Shown: positions 9,306 to 18,864, counted from the stretch's first letter. The stretch is 64,000 bases of DNA from Anaerobiospirillum thomasii (GCF_900445255.1 NZ_UAPU01000007.1:450001-514000), one strand, 5' to 3'. The notes: a model not told the origin generated them from the letters alone. Numbers and translations are program-made.

Positions 9306-10217
9306 TTAGTAGAACTTAGGTGGGTTTAAAAGTACAGGTCTGCCTGTTCTCTCCTCAAGAGCTCGATGCAGAATTTCCTGATCTATTTGTGCATTTTCAA
9401 AGAAGACCAGCTCTTCTTTAGTGTAGTTAAAAGGCAGATTTTCAAAAGTTTCAAATTCCTGCTCTGACATAGATAAAGGCTCATGCACTTCAATATAGAT
9501 ATTGCCATCTTTATCTATAGCCTTTTTAATAGGCTTGTTGATAAACTGCACGCGTGTGCCTACTGGCACATTGTCAAAGAGATATTCAATATCCTCATTG
9601 CGCAGTCTGACACAGCCATGACTTACTCTAAGGCCTACACCAAAGTCAGCGTTGGTGCCGTGAATAGCATAGAGTCTGCCAATATATAAGGCAAAAAGAC
9701 CCATTGGATTGTCAGGGCCTGCCGGCCACACTTTTGGTAGGAACTCACCACGGGCACGGTATTCAGCGTGCATTTTGGCAGTTGGTGTCCAAGTAGGATT
9801 GGCTCTTTTTCTTTCAACCTTGGTGGTCCAGTCAAGAGGAGTACCGGTGCCTATCTGACCAATACCAATTGGCAGCACATCAACCTGATTGTCATGATAG
9901 TAATACAGTCTCATCTCAGGCACATTGATAACTATGCCCTTGTGCACAGTCTCTGGCAGCAGTACTGTATTTGGGATAATAAGATTTACACCCTTTTGCG
10001 GCACAATAGGATCAACCTGAGGGTTGGCCTCAATCATATTTGCAAGACCTATTTTAAATTTGGCAGCCACATACTCAAGTGTTGTGGTGCCTTCCTCACT
10101 TACTTTATAGGTATCGTCTGCACCTACCATGACAGTATCTTTATCAATGTCATAGGTAAAAGCATTTACAGCCCCTGATAAACACAAAGATCCAATTAAA
10201 AGTGCTCTTTTTAACAT
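9306..10217 (-). CDS. L,D-transpeptidase (ErfK/YbiS/YcfS/YnhG family)
   Basis: Periplasmic L,D-transpeptidase that forms 3-3 peptidoglycan crosslinks or attaches a Braun-type lipoprotein. After a signal peptide (LKRALLIGSLCLSGAVNA) there is a LysM-like segment (TTLEYVAAKFKIGLANMIEANP), then the YkuD domain with the active-site pattern HGT...SHGCVRL. The ATG at 10217 is chosen because TAAGG lies 9 bases upstream and it begins directly at the signal peptide; a TTG at 10238 is possible but less likely. Convergent with the SDR gene across a shared terminator. The region upstream to the IS end (10218-10324) probably holds its promoter (TACAAT on the - strand near 10250), but I see no good -35. Confidence 0.92.
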   Translation of the reverse strand: MLKRALLIGSLCLSGAVNAFTYDIDKDTVMVGADDTYKVSEEGTTTLEYVAAKFKIGLANMIEANPQVDPIVPQKGVNLIIPNTVLLPETVHKGIVINVPEMRLYYYHDNQVDVLPIGIGQIGTGTPLDWTTKVERKRANPTWTPTAKMHAEYRARGEFLPKVWPAGPDNPMGLFALYIGRLYAIHGTNADFGVGLRVSHGCVRLRNEDIEYLFDNVPVGTRVQFINKPIKKAIDKDGNIYIEVHEPLSMSEQEFETFENLPFNYTKEELVFFENAQIDQEILHRALEERTGRPVLLNPPKFY

Positions 10218-10324
10218 TTCTTTAAACCTTACATGCAAATATTAGTCTGTATTGTACAAAAAAACTTACAGCTGACAGAATCAATTGTAAAAAATATATC
10301 AGCATTATTTTGTATATAATAAAA

Positions 10325-10345
10325 GTTTCCCAAAAATCTGTACTA
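10325..10345 (+). repeat. Left terminal inverted repeat of the IS
   Basis: Begins GTTTCCC and ends CTGTACTA; pairs with 12342-12362 at 17 of 21 positions. Directly inside lies a 12-bp inverted repeat (10346-10357 with 10398-10409, TTAAACGGCTTC) with a 40-base loop, which may end transposase transcription. Confidence 0.75.
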
Positions 10346-10429
10346 TTAAACGGCTTCAATATTTGACGCTATCATAAAGGAAAGTTGTTCCACTCAAGAA
10401 GCCGTTTAAATAATAGCATATTTAAGTGT

Positions 10430-12112
10430 CTATGAACTCTTTTTGGGCCTGCCAACCGGTCTTTTAATCTTGTCAGTTTTTTCAATTTTAGGTCTGCCAG
10501 GTTTTCTTTTGGGTCCAATAAATTCAGGCTTTTTCTTTGGTCTTCCTCTTGGTTTGGGCTCAGATGTAACTCCTTGCGAGTCCACTTCTTTTTTCTCTTT
10601 ATGAGGTCGACCAGCTTTAGCTTTTCTAAGTTTTTCAGGTGCCTGCTTATTGGTACAAAGTCCAAGTTTAATTAATGCCTCAAAGCTCGATTTAACCCCC
10701 ACTTCCCAGTATCCATCATCTAAATCAGGTATGCCTTCAATAGGTGGATCAGTTCTTCTCCATACGGCATTGAGATCTTCCATAAGCTCTCCATATGTTA
10801 TGCCGTTTAGTACATTATTTTCCTCAAGCTTGTTTAGAATCCTTGATGTAATCAAGGTTGATATGAAGTTTATAAACTCAAGACCCTGCACAGAAAAGTC
10901 ATTGTGAACTCTTGTCTCATCAAAGTACTCTTCATTTTTATAGCGATTAAACATAAGCTCAAGAAGCCATCGCTCCTTGAATGTCTTATATACAGAAGAT
11001 GGTTCTAGATCTAAATCTGACTCAAAAACAATCAATCCGGACTTTTCTTCTCTAGATTTATACTCCTGAGCGTCAAATGAGTTGTTTTTTATCGTTCTCA
11101 TTATGTAGTTTGTATTTTCTTTTGCATAGCCTGATATATCTCTGAAAGAATACAGATAAAGACCGTCTTTTGTTACAACTTTCCTGCAAACTACTGCTTT
11201 TTCCTCATATCTGATGGCACTGTCAAACTCTAAAAGAGAATACTCACTGATTCGTACATCATTGCGCCTTATTGGGGTTATATAGTGAAGATCTTTGTGC
11301 TCAGCGAGCTCCTGTCTAATTTTATTTGGTGGAAAGCCTTTGTCGGTTACTATAATTCCTTTTTCTATATTATTGTTCCTAATAAAGGCTCTATAAGCAG
11401 AGGCATCTATAATGTTTCCAGGTAAAATCATAGAGCATAATGGCTCCATGGTTTCTATTACATAAGCATAGATAATAGAGACATCTCTGCAACCTTTGAC
11501 ACGAGACTTCCTTGAAAAGTTAGACAAATCGTTAACTATACTTGTATTCTGCTTAAGAGTTCCATCTATAGCAATATGACAAGAAGGCAGGAGTCTGTCT
11601 ATACGTCTTGCATAAAAATCATGCATCAATTGAGAATTTGAGCCAAGGTGGTAGATGAACTTTGCTACTGTATTCTTGCTAAGGCCCACATAAGGTATAA
11701 ATTTTGAAATAAAACAATGCTCATAGGCGGACTTCAATCTTGTATTTGTAACTCTAGGTCTTATTACCCTTAGCAAGGCCATAGCGAGAATTGTATCCAC
11801 ATCCCCGCACTCATACACGGCCCTCAAATCGTCTTTTATATCGCCGACTACCGAGAAAGCAAGAGCACTGGCTCCATAAGACAATTTATCTGGCATTACT
11901 CCCTGAGATACAATTTTAGTCTCTTTGGCAACATAACGACCATCAATAATATGACCAATAATAGCTCCATTGATAGGCTGGGCCTTTCCTTTGGCATCAT
12001 ACTTAGTACCAGATCTTTGACGAACAGCGTACCTATATCTGCCAGTTCCAGATAGAACTACGACAGTATTTGTAGGTCTTGGGACGGCTCTTATATTCTC
12101 AGGTATAGACAT
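10430..12112 (-). CDS. DDE transposase with AT-hook-rich C-terminus (IS1634-like)
   Basis: 560-residue DDE transposase. Candidate catalytic residues are D in AIDGT, D in VTDKGF, and E in the Y/F-R-E-K-type signature FKERWLLELMFNRYK. The central order fits the IS1634 branch of the IS4 superfamily. The last ~70 residues are not part of the catalytic fold: they are Lys/Pro/Arg-rich with four GRP cores (AGRPHK, RGRPKK, PGRPKI, VGRPKK), the pattern of minor-groove-binding AT-hooks. The ATG at 12112 is chosen over a TTG at 12127 because GAGGG lies 8 bases upstream. The frame is intact, so the element may be active. Confidence 0.87.
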   Translation of the reverse strand: MSIPENIRAVPRPTNTVVVLSGTGRYRYAVRQRSGTKYDAKGKAQPINGAIIGHIIDGRYVAKETKIVSQGVMPDKLSYGASALAFSVVGDIKDDLRAVYECGDVDTILAMALLRVIRPRVTNTRLKSAYEHCFISKFIPYVGLSKNTVAKFIYHLGSNSQLMHDFYARRIDRLLPSCHIAIDGTLKQNTSIVNDLSNFSRKSRVKGCRDVSIIYAYVIETMEPLCSMILPGNIIDASAYRAFIRNNNIEKGIIVTDKGFPPNKIRQELAEHKDLHYITPIRRNDVRISEYSLLEFDSAIRYEEKAVVCRKVVTKDGLYLYSFRDISGYAKENTNYIMRTIKNNSFDAQEYKSREEKSGLIVFESDLDLEPSSVYKTFKERWLLELMFNRYKNEEYFDETRVHNDFSVQGLEFINFISTLITSRILNKLEENNVLNGITYGELMEDLNAVWRRTDPPIEGIPDLDDGYWEVGVKSSFEALIKLGLCTNKQAPEKLRKAKAGRPHKEKKEVDSQGVTSEPKPRGRPKKKPEFIGPKRKPGRPKIEKTDKIKRPVGRPKKSS

Positions 12113-12150
12113 AACTAAAACCCTCAAAATATTATCTATTAATTAAGATA

Positions 12151-12184
12151 TAACTGTACATATTATATCATATATGTACAGTTA
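12151..12184. repeat. 13-bp palindrome upstream of the transposase start
   Basis: TAACTGTACATAT (12151-12163) and ATATGTACAGTTA (12172-12184) form perfect 13-bp arms around 8 bases. It contains the CTGTAC core also present in the terminal repeats, so it may be a subterminal transposase-binding site or the transposase operator. Confidence 0.6.
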
Positions 12185-12341
12185 AAATAATATATTTATA
12201 GTATTTTTTTATGGATTTTATTAATAATGTCACAATAATAGAGCAAAGAAGAATCTGTTGTTAACAAAGGATTTATGTAATTATTTGGTAAGATTAGGGA
12301 GATAGTGAATATGATATAATGAGCTTAAAGTAAATCCCCAT

Positions 12342-12362
12342 TAGTACAGTTTATGGGGAATC
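12342..12362 (-). repeat. Right terminal inverted repeat of the IS
   Basis: Reverse complement begins GATTCCCC and ends CTGTACTA; it matches the left end at 17 of 21 positions. It also overlaps a 7-bp hairpin (12335-12341 with 12353-12359). Confidence 0.75.
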
Positions 12363-12520
12363 TTTTAATATAAAAGAAAAATGAATGTTTTATACAGTAT
12401 AAGAGGTAAAAGTACAAACTTAGCTCTTTGCTCCCCATCCTTTTTGCGCTATATACCCGTGCAGGCACAAACTTTGTGCACCAAAATCAAACTAAATATA
12501 GAGCCTTCCCTTTTCTTTGT

Positions 12521-12526
12521 TATAAT
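12521..12526 (+). promoter_or_regulatory. Possible -10 element for leuS
   Basis: Exact TATAAT 82 bases before the leuS ATG. The -35 region is weak. The rest of 12363-12607 shows no gene. Confidence 0.4.
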
Positions 12527-12607
12527 GCCAATTTAAATACGTCTTTAAAGCATAAAAGCATTTTAAACAGTGGCCTTTTAAGGTCAGATAATAAACGGAG
12601 CTTTGCC

Positions 12608-15202
12608 ATGGCAACCAACGATGTTGCATACAATCCACAAGAGATTGAGCCACAAATTCAAAAATACTGGGATGATAATAAAACCTTCTGCGCAAGCGAA
12701 GATAAAAACAAGGAAAAATACTACTGCCTTGTTATGTTCCCATATCCATCAGGCCGTCTGCACATGGGTCATGTGCGCAATTACACCATAGGTGACGTTA
12801 TTGCCCGCTATCAGCGTTTAAAGGGCAAGAACGTTATGGCCCCAATAGGCTGGGACGCCTTTGGTCTGCCTGCTGAAAATGCAGCTATTAAAAACAATGC
12901 ACAGCCATCAGACTGGACCTATGAAAACATTGCCTATATGAAAAGGCAGCTTAAGTCATTAGGTCTGTCTTATGACTGGGCCCGTGAAGTTGCCACCTGC
13001 CGCCCTGAGTATTACAAGTGGGAGCAGAAATTCTTCACCGAGCTTTTCAAAAAAGGTCTCGTCTACAAAAAGGTCTCTACTGTAAACTGGTGTCCACACG
13101 ACAATACCGTACTTGCCAATGAGCAGGTGGTTGACGGCTGCTGCTGGAGATGTGATACCAAGGTTGAGCTGCGTGAAATTCCACAGTGGTACTTAAAGAT
13201 TACAGCCTATGCCCAGGAGCTTTTAGATGATATTGACAAGCTTGAGGGCTGGCCTGAGCGTGTGCGCATCATGCAGAAAAACTGGATTGGCAAATCCGTA
13301 GGTCTTGAGATCACCTTTGATATTGAAGGCAGTGATGATAAAGCTGTGGTTTATACCACACGTCCTGACACTTTCATGGGTGTAACCTATATGGCCATTT
13401 CAGCCGCCCACCCTATTGCAAAAAAAGCCTGCGAGAACAATCCAGAGCTTGCAGCCTTCTGCAAAGAGTGTCTGACTCAGAAATTTGCCGAGGCCGATAT
13501 CTCCACCATGGAGAAAAAAGGTATGGCCACAGGTATGTATGCCATACACCCATTAAACGGCCGCAGAGTTCCACTTATGGTCGCAAACTTTGTAATCATG
13601 GATTACGGTACCGGTGCTGTTATGGCTGTACCTGGCCATGACGAGCGCGATCATGAATTTGCAAGCAAGTATGGTCTTGATATTCTGCCTGTTATCCGCC
13701 CTGCAGATGCTGATACTGTTGATGTATCAAAAGAGGCCTATGTAGAGCATGGCATTCTCTTTAATTCAGGTGAATTTGACGGACTTGACTTTGATGGTGC
13801 CTTTGAGGCCATTGCCACCAAGCTTGAGGGTATGGGCCGTGCCAAGCGTCAGACCAACTTCCGTCTGCGCGACTGGTGTATCTCACGTCAGCGCTACTGG
13901 GGTGCTCCAATCCCTATGCTCACCATTGATGAGACAGGTGAGCAGGTTCCTGAAAAAGAGGAAAATCTGCCTGTTACCCTGCCAACAGATGTCAAGATTG
14001 ATGGTGTAAATTCACCGCTTAAAACCGATGAAAAGTGGTTTAAGACCACCTATGAGGGCCGTCCTGCCACCCGCGAGACTGATACCTTTGATACCTTTAT
14101 GGAGTCATCATGGTATTTTGCCCGCTACTGCTCTGCCCGCAATGACAAGGCCATGGTAGACAGCTCTGCTGCTGACTACTGGCTGCCTGTAGATCAGTAT
14201 ATTGGCGGTATTGAGCATGCTGTAATGCACCTGCTCTACTCACGCTTCTTCCACAAACTTATGCGTGACAGCGGTCTTGTAAAATCAGATGAGCCGTTCA
14301 AGAGACTGTTATGTCAGGGTATGGTGCTGGCTGATGCCTTCTACTACCTTGAGAACGGTACCCGCGTCTGGGTTTCACCGCTTGATGCCGATGTTACCCG
14401 CGATGACAAGGGCAATATTATAAAGGCAGTTGACAAAGACGGTCATGAACTTGTACACGAGGGCATGATCAAGATGTCAAAGAGCAAGAACAACGGTATT
14501 GATCCTGAGGATATGGTTAAACTCTATGGTGCCGATACTGTACGTCTGTTCATGATGTTTGCCTCCCCAGCCGAGCTGACTCTAGAGTGGCGTCAGTCAG
14601 GTGTTGAGGGTGCCAACCGCTTCTTGCGCAAACTCTGGAACAATGTAACTTCACTTACAGCTAATGAAGAGTTTAAGACCCTTGATAAGAGTGCCTTATC
14701 ATCTGAGGGCAAGAAACTGCGTTATATGCTGCATACCACCATTGAAAAGGTCAATGATGATATTGGTCGCCGTCAGACCTTCAATACAGCTATTGCCGCT
14801 ATCATGGAGCTGTTAAATGCCTATAGCAAGTTCACCGAGAGCAGCGAGAGCGCCACTGCTCTGCGCTATGAGATCTGCAATACTGTAGTAACCATGCTCT
14901 ATCCAATCACACCGCATATCTGCTTTAAGCTCTATGAGATGCTTGGCAACAAGGGTGAGATTGATACAGATGCCACCTGGCCTAATGCCGATCCTGAGGC
15001 TTTAATTGCCGATGAGATAACTCTTGTCGTACAGGTCAATGGTAAGTTAAGATCACGTATCAATGTTTCAGCCAGCGCTGATGAGCAGAGCATAAAAGAT
15101 GCAGCTCTTAACGATGAACCAGTTGCCAGATTTATAGAAGGCAAGGAAGTCAAGAAGGTCATCTATGTCAAAGGCCGTCTTGTAAATATTGTAGTTGCCT
15201 AA
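12608..15202 (+). CDS. leuS: Leucyl-tRNA synthetase
   Basis: Class I aminoacyl-tRNA synthetase charging tRNA-Leu, 864 residues (E. coli 860). HIGH-type motif HMGH ([19 protein letters not shown]) and KMSKS ([10 protein letters not shown]) are both present. The CP1 editing domain has [14 protein letters not shown] and [16 protein letters not shown] start at 12608 is chosen: GGAG lies 7 bases upstream and [21 protein letters not shown] aligns with the family N-terminus. An in-frame extension to 12428 has no homologous content. A terminator-like hairpin separates it from lptE. Confidence 0.97.
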   Translation: MATNDVAYNPQEIEPQIQKYWDDNKTFCASEDKNKEKYYCLVMFPYPSGRLHMGHVRNYTIGDVIARYQRLKGKNVMAPIGWDAFGLPAENAAIKNNAQPSDWTYENIAYMKRQLKSLGLSYDWAREVATCRPEYYKWEQKFFTELFKKGLVYKKVSTVNWCPHDNTVLANEQVVDGCCWRCDTKVELREIPQWYLKITAYAQELLDDIDKLEGWPERVRIMQKNWIGKSVGLEITFDIEGSDDKAVVYTTRPDTFMGVTYMAISAAHPIAKKACENNPELAAFCKECLTQKFAEADISTMEKKGMATGMYAIHPLNGRRVPLMVANFVIMDYGTGAVMAVPGHDERDHEFASKYGLDILPVIRPADADTVDVSKEAYVEHGILFNSGEFDGLDFDGAFEAIATKLEGMGRAKRQTNFRLRDWCISRQRYWGAPIPMLTIDETGEQVPEKEENLPVTLPTDVKIDGVNSPLKTDEKWFKTTYEGRPATRETDTFDTFMESSWYFARYCSARNDKAMVDSSAADYWLPVDQYIGGIEHAVMHLLYSRFFHKLMRDSGLVKSDEPFKRLLCQGMVLADAFYYLENGTRVWVSPLDADVTRDDKGNIIKAVDKDGHELVHEGMIKMSKSKNNGIDPEDMVKLYGADTVRLFMMFASPAELTLEWRQSGVEGANRFLRKLWNNVTSLTANEEFKTLDKSALSSEGKKLRYMLHTTIEKVNDDIGRRQTFNTAIAAIMELLNAYSKFTESSESATALRYEICNTVVTMLYPITPHICFKLYEMLGNKGEIDTDATWPNADPEALIADEITLVVQVNGKLRSRINVSASADEQSIKDAALNDEPVARFIEGKEVKKVIYVKGRLVNIVVA

Positions 15203-15213
15203 TATGGTCAAAG

Positions 15214-15240
15214 GGGCAGCTTTAAGCTGCCCTCTTTTTT
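15214..15240 (+). terminator. Intrinsic terminator/attenuator after leuS
   Basis: GGGCAGC-TTTAA-GCTGCCC stem-loop (15214-15232) followed by a T-run to 15240. It lies between leuS and lptE, so lptE-holA-nadD are probably expressed by read-through. Confidence 0.85.
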
Positions 15241-15252
15241 ATGGAGTATGGT

Positions 15253-16014
15253 GTGAAAAAATTACTTGTACCTTTTATTTTATCCCTATCACTTATCTTT
15301 GCAGGCTGTGGTTTTCAGCTGCCAAGTCAGACCAAGATAGCCAATGCCATTCCAACCATTCATGTAACAGGCGACTACCACCATCCTTTTTACAAAATAG
15401 TTATAAGAAAATTAAGATTGAACGGAGTCAAGGTTATTGCCCAGAACTCTGATTTAAATCCAGATACCAAAAACACTCAGATTCCGCACCTTATGCTGCC
15501 ATCCCCATTGGTCAACAATCCTGTGGTGGCTGTTGATTCAAAAGGTCAGGCTCTTGAGTCCAATCTGCACATTGCAGTCAATGCTACACTTATTATTGGA
15601 TCACACAAGCCAATATTAATGCACAATTCAATTACCAGATCCATTATTGAAAAGACAGGTCAGGCCCTAGCAGCTAATACACAGCAGGAGCTTATCACCC
15701 TTGAGAGCTATGAGGAGCTTGCCACCGATCTGGTCTTAAGATTATCCTATCTTGGCCGTCAGTCAGATCCTGATGCCAAGACCCCAAGCCCTGCCGATCT
15801 GCTTGAGAGTGAAGGTGAGACCTATCAGGGTTCATACAGTGGAATGACTGTTATCGAGGCGCTCAAGGCCCAGGACAGAGCCGAAAAGAACAAAGCCTCC
15901 AAAGTAAGTCTTGACGCACTTAACAATCACAAAAAAGTGCTTGGCGATAATCCACAGCTGCCAAAACAAAGAGCCATTTTATTACATCAGGCTCCAGGTA
16001 ACAGCGGATTTTAA
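15253..16014 (+). CDS. lptE: LPS-assembly lipoprotein LptE
   Basis: Outer-membrane lipoprotein that plugs the LptD barrel and helps insert LPS. The lipoprotein signal peptide ends in FAGC followed by GFQLP, a classic LptE N-terminus. The start is the GTG at 15253, with GGAG 6 bases upstream; the ATG at 15241 sits in the terminator U-run and is unlikely. The mature part is longer than in E. coli (253 against 193 residues): the final ~80 residues after LSYLGRQSD are polar and probably an extension. Order leuS-lptE-holA supports the call. Confidence 0.9.
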   Translation: MKKLLVPFILSLSLIFAGCGFQLPSQTKIANAIPTIHVTGDYHHPFYKIVIRKLRLNGVKVIAQNSDLNPDTKNTQIPHLMLPSPLVNNPVVAVDSKGQALESNLHIAVNATLIIGSHKPILMHNSITRSIIEKTGQALAANTQQELITLESYEELATDLVLRLSYLGRQSDPDAKTPSPADLLESEGETYQGSYSGMTVIEALKAQDRAEKNKASKVSLDALNNHKKVLGDNPQLPKQRAILLHQAPGNSGF

Positions 16015-16025
16015 AAGGCACTTCC

Positions 16026-17126
16026 ATGGCAAATTCACGTGTCTATCTTTTATGCTCAGATGATCCTCTGCTTAAAAATGAAAAGTCAGAGGCTCTGGTG
16101 CATGAGGCCTTAAGCTCACACACAAACCCTGAGTTTTTGCTTTTTACCTACTCTGATTTTAAAGGTGAGGGCGGCAGCTCAAATCTTGCCCGACTTGAAA
16201 ATGAGCTTAAGGATCTGGGTTTTTTCTGTGACTTTAGAGTTATAAAAATCTATTTAAAGGATCTTGATAAAATTGCAGTTGAGGTGCTTGAGTGTATTGC
16301 CGCCAATGCTATGGACAGTATGCTTATTATTGTCGATCTGCCACGCGTCAATACCATCTATACCAAGGTTACACCTAAAAATATACATGACAAAGACAAA
16401 GGCAAAACTCCTGGCCTTGAGACACGCAAGAAAAATGCCATAGCCTATATTTTAGGCGCCAGAGGCGAGGTTTTATCCATGTACCCGCCTGATATCAACG
16501 AAATGCCTGCATGGATCATGCAGCGCTGCAGGCTTTATGGCTTTAATATTGACAACAATACAGCAGCCTATCTGTCACAGCGCTGTGAAGGTAATCTTGT
16601 GACTATAGATCAGAGTCTTAAGATTATGCAGATAACCTGTCCCAATAAGATTATTGATATAAATGCAGCTGATGCCTTTTTCAATCAGGACAGCCGCTAC
16701 AGCGGTTTTGAATTTACCGATGCTCTTTTAAATGCACAGTCACAAAGAGCTTTGAACATTCTTGATGCTCTTTTAAAAGAGCAGGGCTCTATTGCATCTG
16801 TGGTATTAAGTCTCATACTCTCCCGTCTTGATGAGGCTTTAAAAACCATAGTCAGATTTAAAAAAGAGCAGATACACAAAAAAGATTATTCCTCAAAATC
16901 ACGCTTTTTCCTTAGCCACAATATAAAGATGTTAAAGACACAGCAGGCTATAACCAAGGCAGCTGTACATATGCCAGATGAGCTTATTGACTATATTGCC
17001 AAGGAGCTGTCACAGGCCTCATATGATTTTAGCTGTTTTGACTTTACTAAGGTGATATTGTCTTTACAGCGTATGGCTGTTGCCATGCGTAATTTTCAAG
17101 CTATGCAATTATGTCAGACAAGATAA
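16026..17126 (+). CDS. holA: DNA polymerase III subunit delta
   Basis: Clamp-loader subunit that opens the beta clamp. The 366-residue protein shows the expected N-terminal pattern (RVYLLCSDDPLLKNEKSEAL), the delta-domain segment with SQRCEGNLVTIDQSLKIM, and the C-terminal helical region. It is moderately diverged from E. coli, but position between lptE and nadD makes the call secure. Its end overlaps the start of nadD by 16 bases, suggesting translational coupling. AAGG lies 8 bases before the ATG. Confidence 0.92.
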   Translation: MANSRVYLLCSDDPLLKNEKSEALVHEALSSHTNPEFLLFTYSDFKGEGGSSNLARLENELKDLGFFCDFRVIKIYLKDLDKIAVEVLECIAANAMDSMLIIVDLPRVNTIYTKVTPKNIHDKDKGKTPGLETRKKNAIAYILGARGEVLSMYPPDINEMPAWIMQRCRLYGFNIDNNTAAYLSQRCEGNLVTIDQSLKIMQITCPNKIIDINAADAFFNQDSRYSGFEFTDALLNAQSQRALNILDALLKEQGSIASVVLSLILSRLDEALKTIVRFKKEQIHKKDYSSKSRFFLSHNIKMLKTQQAITKAAVHMPDELIDYIAKELSQASYDFSCFDFTKVILSLQRMAVAMRNFQAMQLCQTR

Positions 17127-17776
17127 AAACAGCCTTTTTGGGCGGCTCTTTCAATCCTGTGCACAAGGGCCATATTGCAGGTGCTCTTGAGGCTGCAGCG
17201 GCCCTTGAGCTTGACAGGCTTGTGCTTATACCCAACGCCTGCCCGCCGCACAAAGATACAGTGCAGCTTGATTTTGACACAAGAGTTAAAATGCTAAAGC
17301 TTGCAGTAAAGTCCTATAGCAATATTGAGATATCAGACATTGAATCTGACAGCAGCATCAAACACTATACCTTCAATACCTTATCAAGACTAAAAGAGCT
17401 TTATCCTCATGACAGTCTTTATTTTATAATTGGCACAGACTCACTTTACAATCTGCACACCTGGTACAGAGGCTTTGATTTAATCACTCTTGCCAATCTT
17501 GTGTGCATAAAACGCGGCAACGAGCTTAACACCACCATTGCCAAGAATGCTGAGGTTGAGAATTTTATTGACACTCATATTAGCAATAATAAAAAGACTG
17601 ACAGCAACAAATTGTATATGCTTGACACACATCAAAGAGATATATCATCAAACACTATACGCAAGGCCTTTTCCCTTTTCTATAAAGGCGATGATACTTT
17701 GCTAAATGCTGTTAAACACTATATTGATGAAAGTGTCCTTGCCTATATATTGGACCATCATCTTTATAAAAACTGA
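17111..17776 (+). CDS. nadD: Nicotinate-nucleotide adenylyltransferase
   Basis: Adenylates nicotinate mononucleotide in NAD synthesis. The nucleotidyltransferase motif GGSFNPVHKGH is at residues 10-20 and the C-terminal ISSNTIR-type motif (DISSNTIRKAF) is near 178. FIIGTDSLYNLHTWYR is also family-typical. 221 residues, normal length. It is the last gene before a strong terminator. Confidence 0.95.
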   Translation: MSDKIKTAFLGGSFNPVHKGHIAGALEAAAALELDRLVLIPNACPPHKDTVQLDFDTRVKMLKLAVKSYSNIEISDIESDSSIKHYTFNTLSRLKELYPHDSLYFIIGTDSLYNLHTWYRGFDLITLANLVCIKRGNELNTTIAKNAEVENFIDTHISNNKKTDSNKLYMLDTHQRDISSNTIRKAFSLFYKGDDTLLNAVKHYIDESVLAYILDHHLYKN

Positions 17777-17817
17777 TGTATGTGACATGCCAGAGTGCTT
17801 ATAAGGGCAGCAGCAGT

Positions 17818-17853
17818 AATTGTGTCAACAGATAAAAGTGACACAATTTTTTT
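17818..17853 (+). terminator. Intrinsic terminator after nadD
   Basis: AATTGTGTCA (17818-17827) pairs with TGACACAATT (17839-17848), 10 bp, followed by TTTTT. It ends the leuS-lptE-holA-nadD unit. Confidence 0.9.
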
Positions 17854-17963
17854 ATAAGAGTGGAACAAAAAGAGTAAAAAGCACTCAAAGTATTTGTCAA
17901 ATACAAAAACTTAATAAAAAAGCGCATTTTTTAAGTCAAATTTAAAAAATAAGGCACCTTTCT

Positions 17964-17997
17964 ATGCTAATTAAAAGCAATACTATATAATTAGCAT
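17964..17997 (+). promoter_or_regulatory. Promoter with inverted repeat upstream of rsfS
   Basis: An exact TATAAT (17986-17991) lies 34 bases before the rsfS GTG. It is partly covered by a perfect 10-bp inverted repeat ATGCTAATTA (17964-17973) / TAATTAGCAT (17988-17997), spacer 14. The repeat could be an operator or a hairpin. The -35 region is weak. Confidence 0.5.
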
Positions 17998-18024
17998 GTT
18001 TTAAAGGATAAAAGGTTTAGCTAA

Positions 18025-18381
18025 GTGAACAGCGAGAAAAAAATACAAAATACGCAGCAGAAACTTGCACTATGTGTAAAAAGTCTCGAGAGCTCCAAGG
18101 CTCTTGATATAGTTTTTATTGATGTAAAAGAAAATTCATCTATAACCGATTTTATGGTCATCTGCACAGGCACCTCCAATCGTCATGTCTGTGCCATTGC
18201 CGACAGACTGTCTGATCATTTAAGTCAGTATGGCGTCAAAGGGGTTTCTATCTCAGGACAGCAAGAAGGCTTATGGGTTTTAGCCGATGCAGGTGATGTC
18301 ATTGTACATATTCTGCAGCAGGAGGCCCGTGACCGCTATCAGCTTGAAAGCTTATATCGCGTTGTAAGAGCTGAGGCCTAA
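18025..18381 (+). CDS. rsfS: Ribosome silencing factor RsfS
   Basis: 118-residue RsfS/YbeB protein that binds L14 and blocks subunit joining in starvation. Family pattern is clear: DIVFIDVKENSSITDFMVIC, TGTSNRHVCAIAD and GLWVLADAGDVIVHIL. The start is GTG, with AAGG 8 bases upstream. One base separates it from rlmH, so translation is probably coupled. It heads a new transcript with rlmH, mrdA and mrdB. Confidence 0.95.
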   Translation: MNSEKKIQNTQQKLALCVKSLESSKALDIVFIDVKENSSITDFMVICTGTSNRHVCAIADRLSDHLSQYGVKGVSISGQQEGLWVLADAGDVIVHILQQEARDRYQLESLYRVVRAEA

Positions 18382-18382
18382 T

Positions 18383-18853
18383 TTGAAAATTCTTGTCATT
18401 GCTGTAGGCACAAAAATGCCCTCCTGGGTCAATGAGGGTATCAATGAGTATGTCAAAAGAATGCCTGCACATATCAAACTTGTCTTTAAGGAAATAGAGG
18501 CTGACAAACGCGGCGGACGCGACAGTGAAGAACGCTCCATGCAAAGAGAGGGGCGTGACATCATTGCAGCCATTCCTAAAAAAAGTCTGGTCATTGCACT
18601 TGATGAACATGGCAAGGAACATACATCTATGGAGCTTGCAAAAAAGATAGCCTCATGGCAGTCATGCTCTATGGATATTACGCTTTTAATCGGGGGGCCT
18701 AATGGATTGAGTGCAGAGTGCAAGGCTATGGCGCAGGAGCTGTGGTCTTTATCCAAACTTACTCTGCCGCACCCTTTAGTACGCGTTTTTCTGGCCGAAA
18801 CAATCTACAGGGCCTGGTCAATTGATGCCGGCCTTCCATATCACAGAGAGTAG
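18383..18853 (+). CDS. rlmH: 23S rRNA (pseudouridine1915-N3)-methyltransferase RlmH
   Basis: SPOUT-family methyltransferase acting on pseudouridine 1915 of 23S rRNA in assembled ribosomes. 156 residues. The N-terminus KILVIAVGTKMPSWV and the SAM-binding knot LIGGPNGLS, plus the C-terminal HPLVRVFLAETIYRAW, are diagnostic. The start is a TTG, the only plausible position because the family begins exactly there. It starts 1 base after rsfS. Confidence 0.96.
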   Translation: MKILVIAVGTKMPSWVNEGINEYVKRMPAHIKLVFKEIEADKRGGRDSEERSMQREGRDIIAAIPKKSLVIALDEHGKEHTSMELAKKIASWQSCSMDITLLIGGPNGLSAECKAMAQELWSLSKLTLPHPLVRVFLAETIYRAWSIDAGLPYHRE

Positions 18854-18864
18854 CAGGTTTTAAA

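Larger units (their letters stand above)
10325..12362 (-). mobile_element. IS element, IS4-superfamily (IS1634-like), complete
   Basis: About 2.04-kb element bounded by imperfect terminal inverted repeats: 10325-10345 and the reverse complement of 12342-12362 match at 17 of 21 positions without gaps, including a shared inner CTGTACTA. It contains a single transposase gene on the - strand. No convincing target duplication is visible in the AT-rich flanks, so the exact outer ends may be off by a few bases. It lies between the L,D-transpeptidase gene and leuS, at the edge of the variable insert. Confidence 0.8.

Noticed and set aside
9483-10178. + strand open frames over the L,D-transpeptidase gene
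   Set aside because: They are antisense to a gene with intact signal peptide and SHGC active site.
12428-12607. In-frame N-terminal extension of leuS by 60 residues
   Set aside because: The extension has no family similarity, crosses an AT-rich promoter-like stretch, and the ATG at 12608 has a good ribosome-binding site and the conserved N-terminus.
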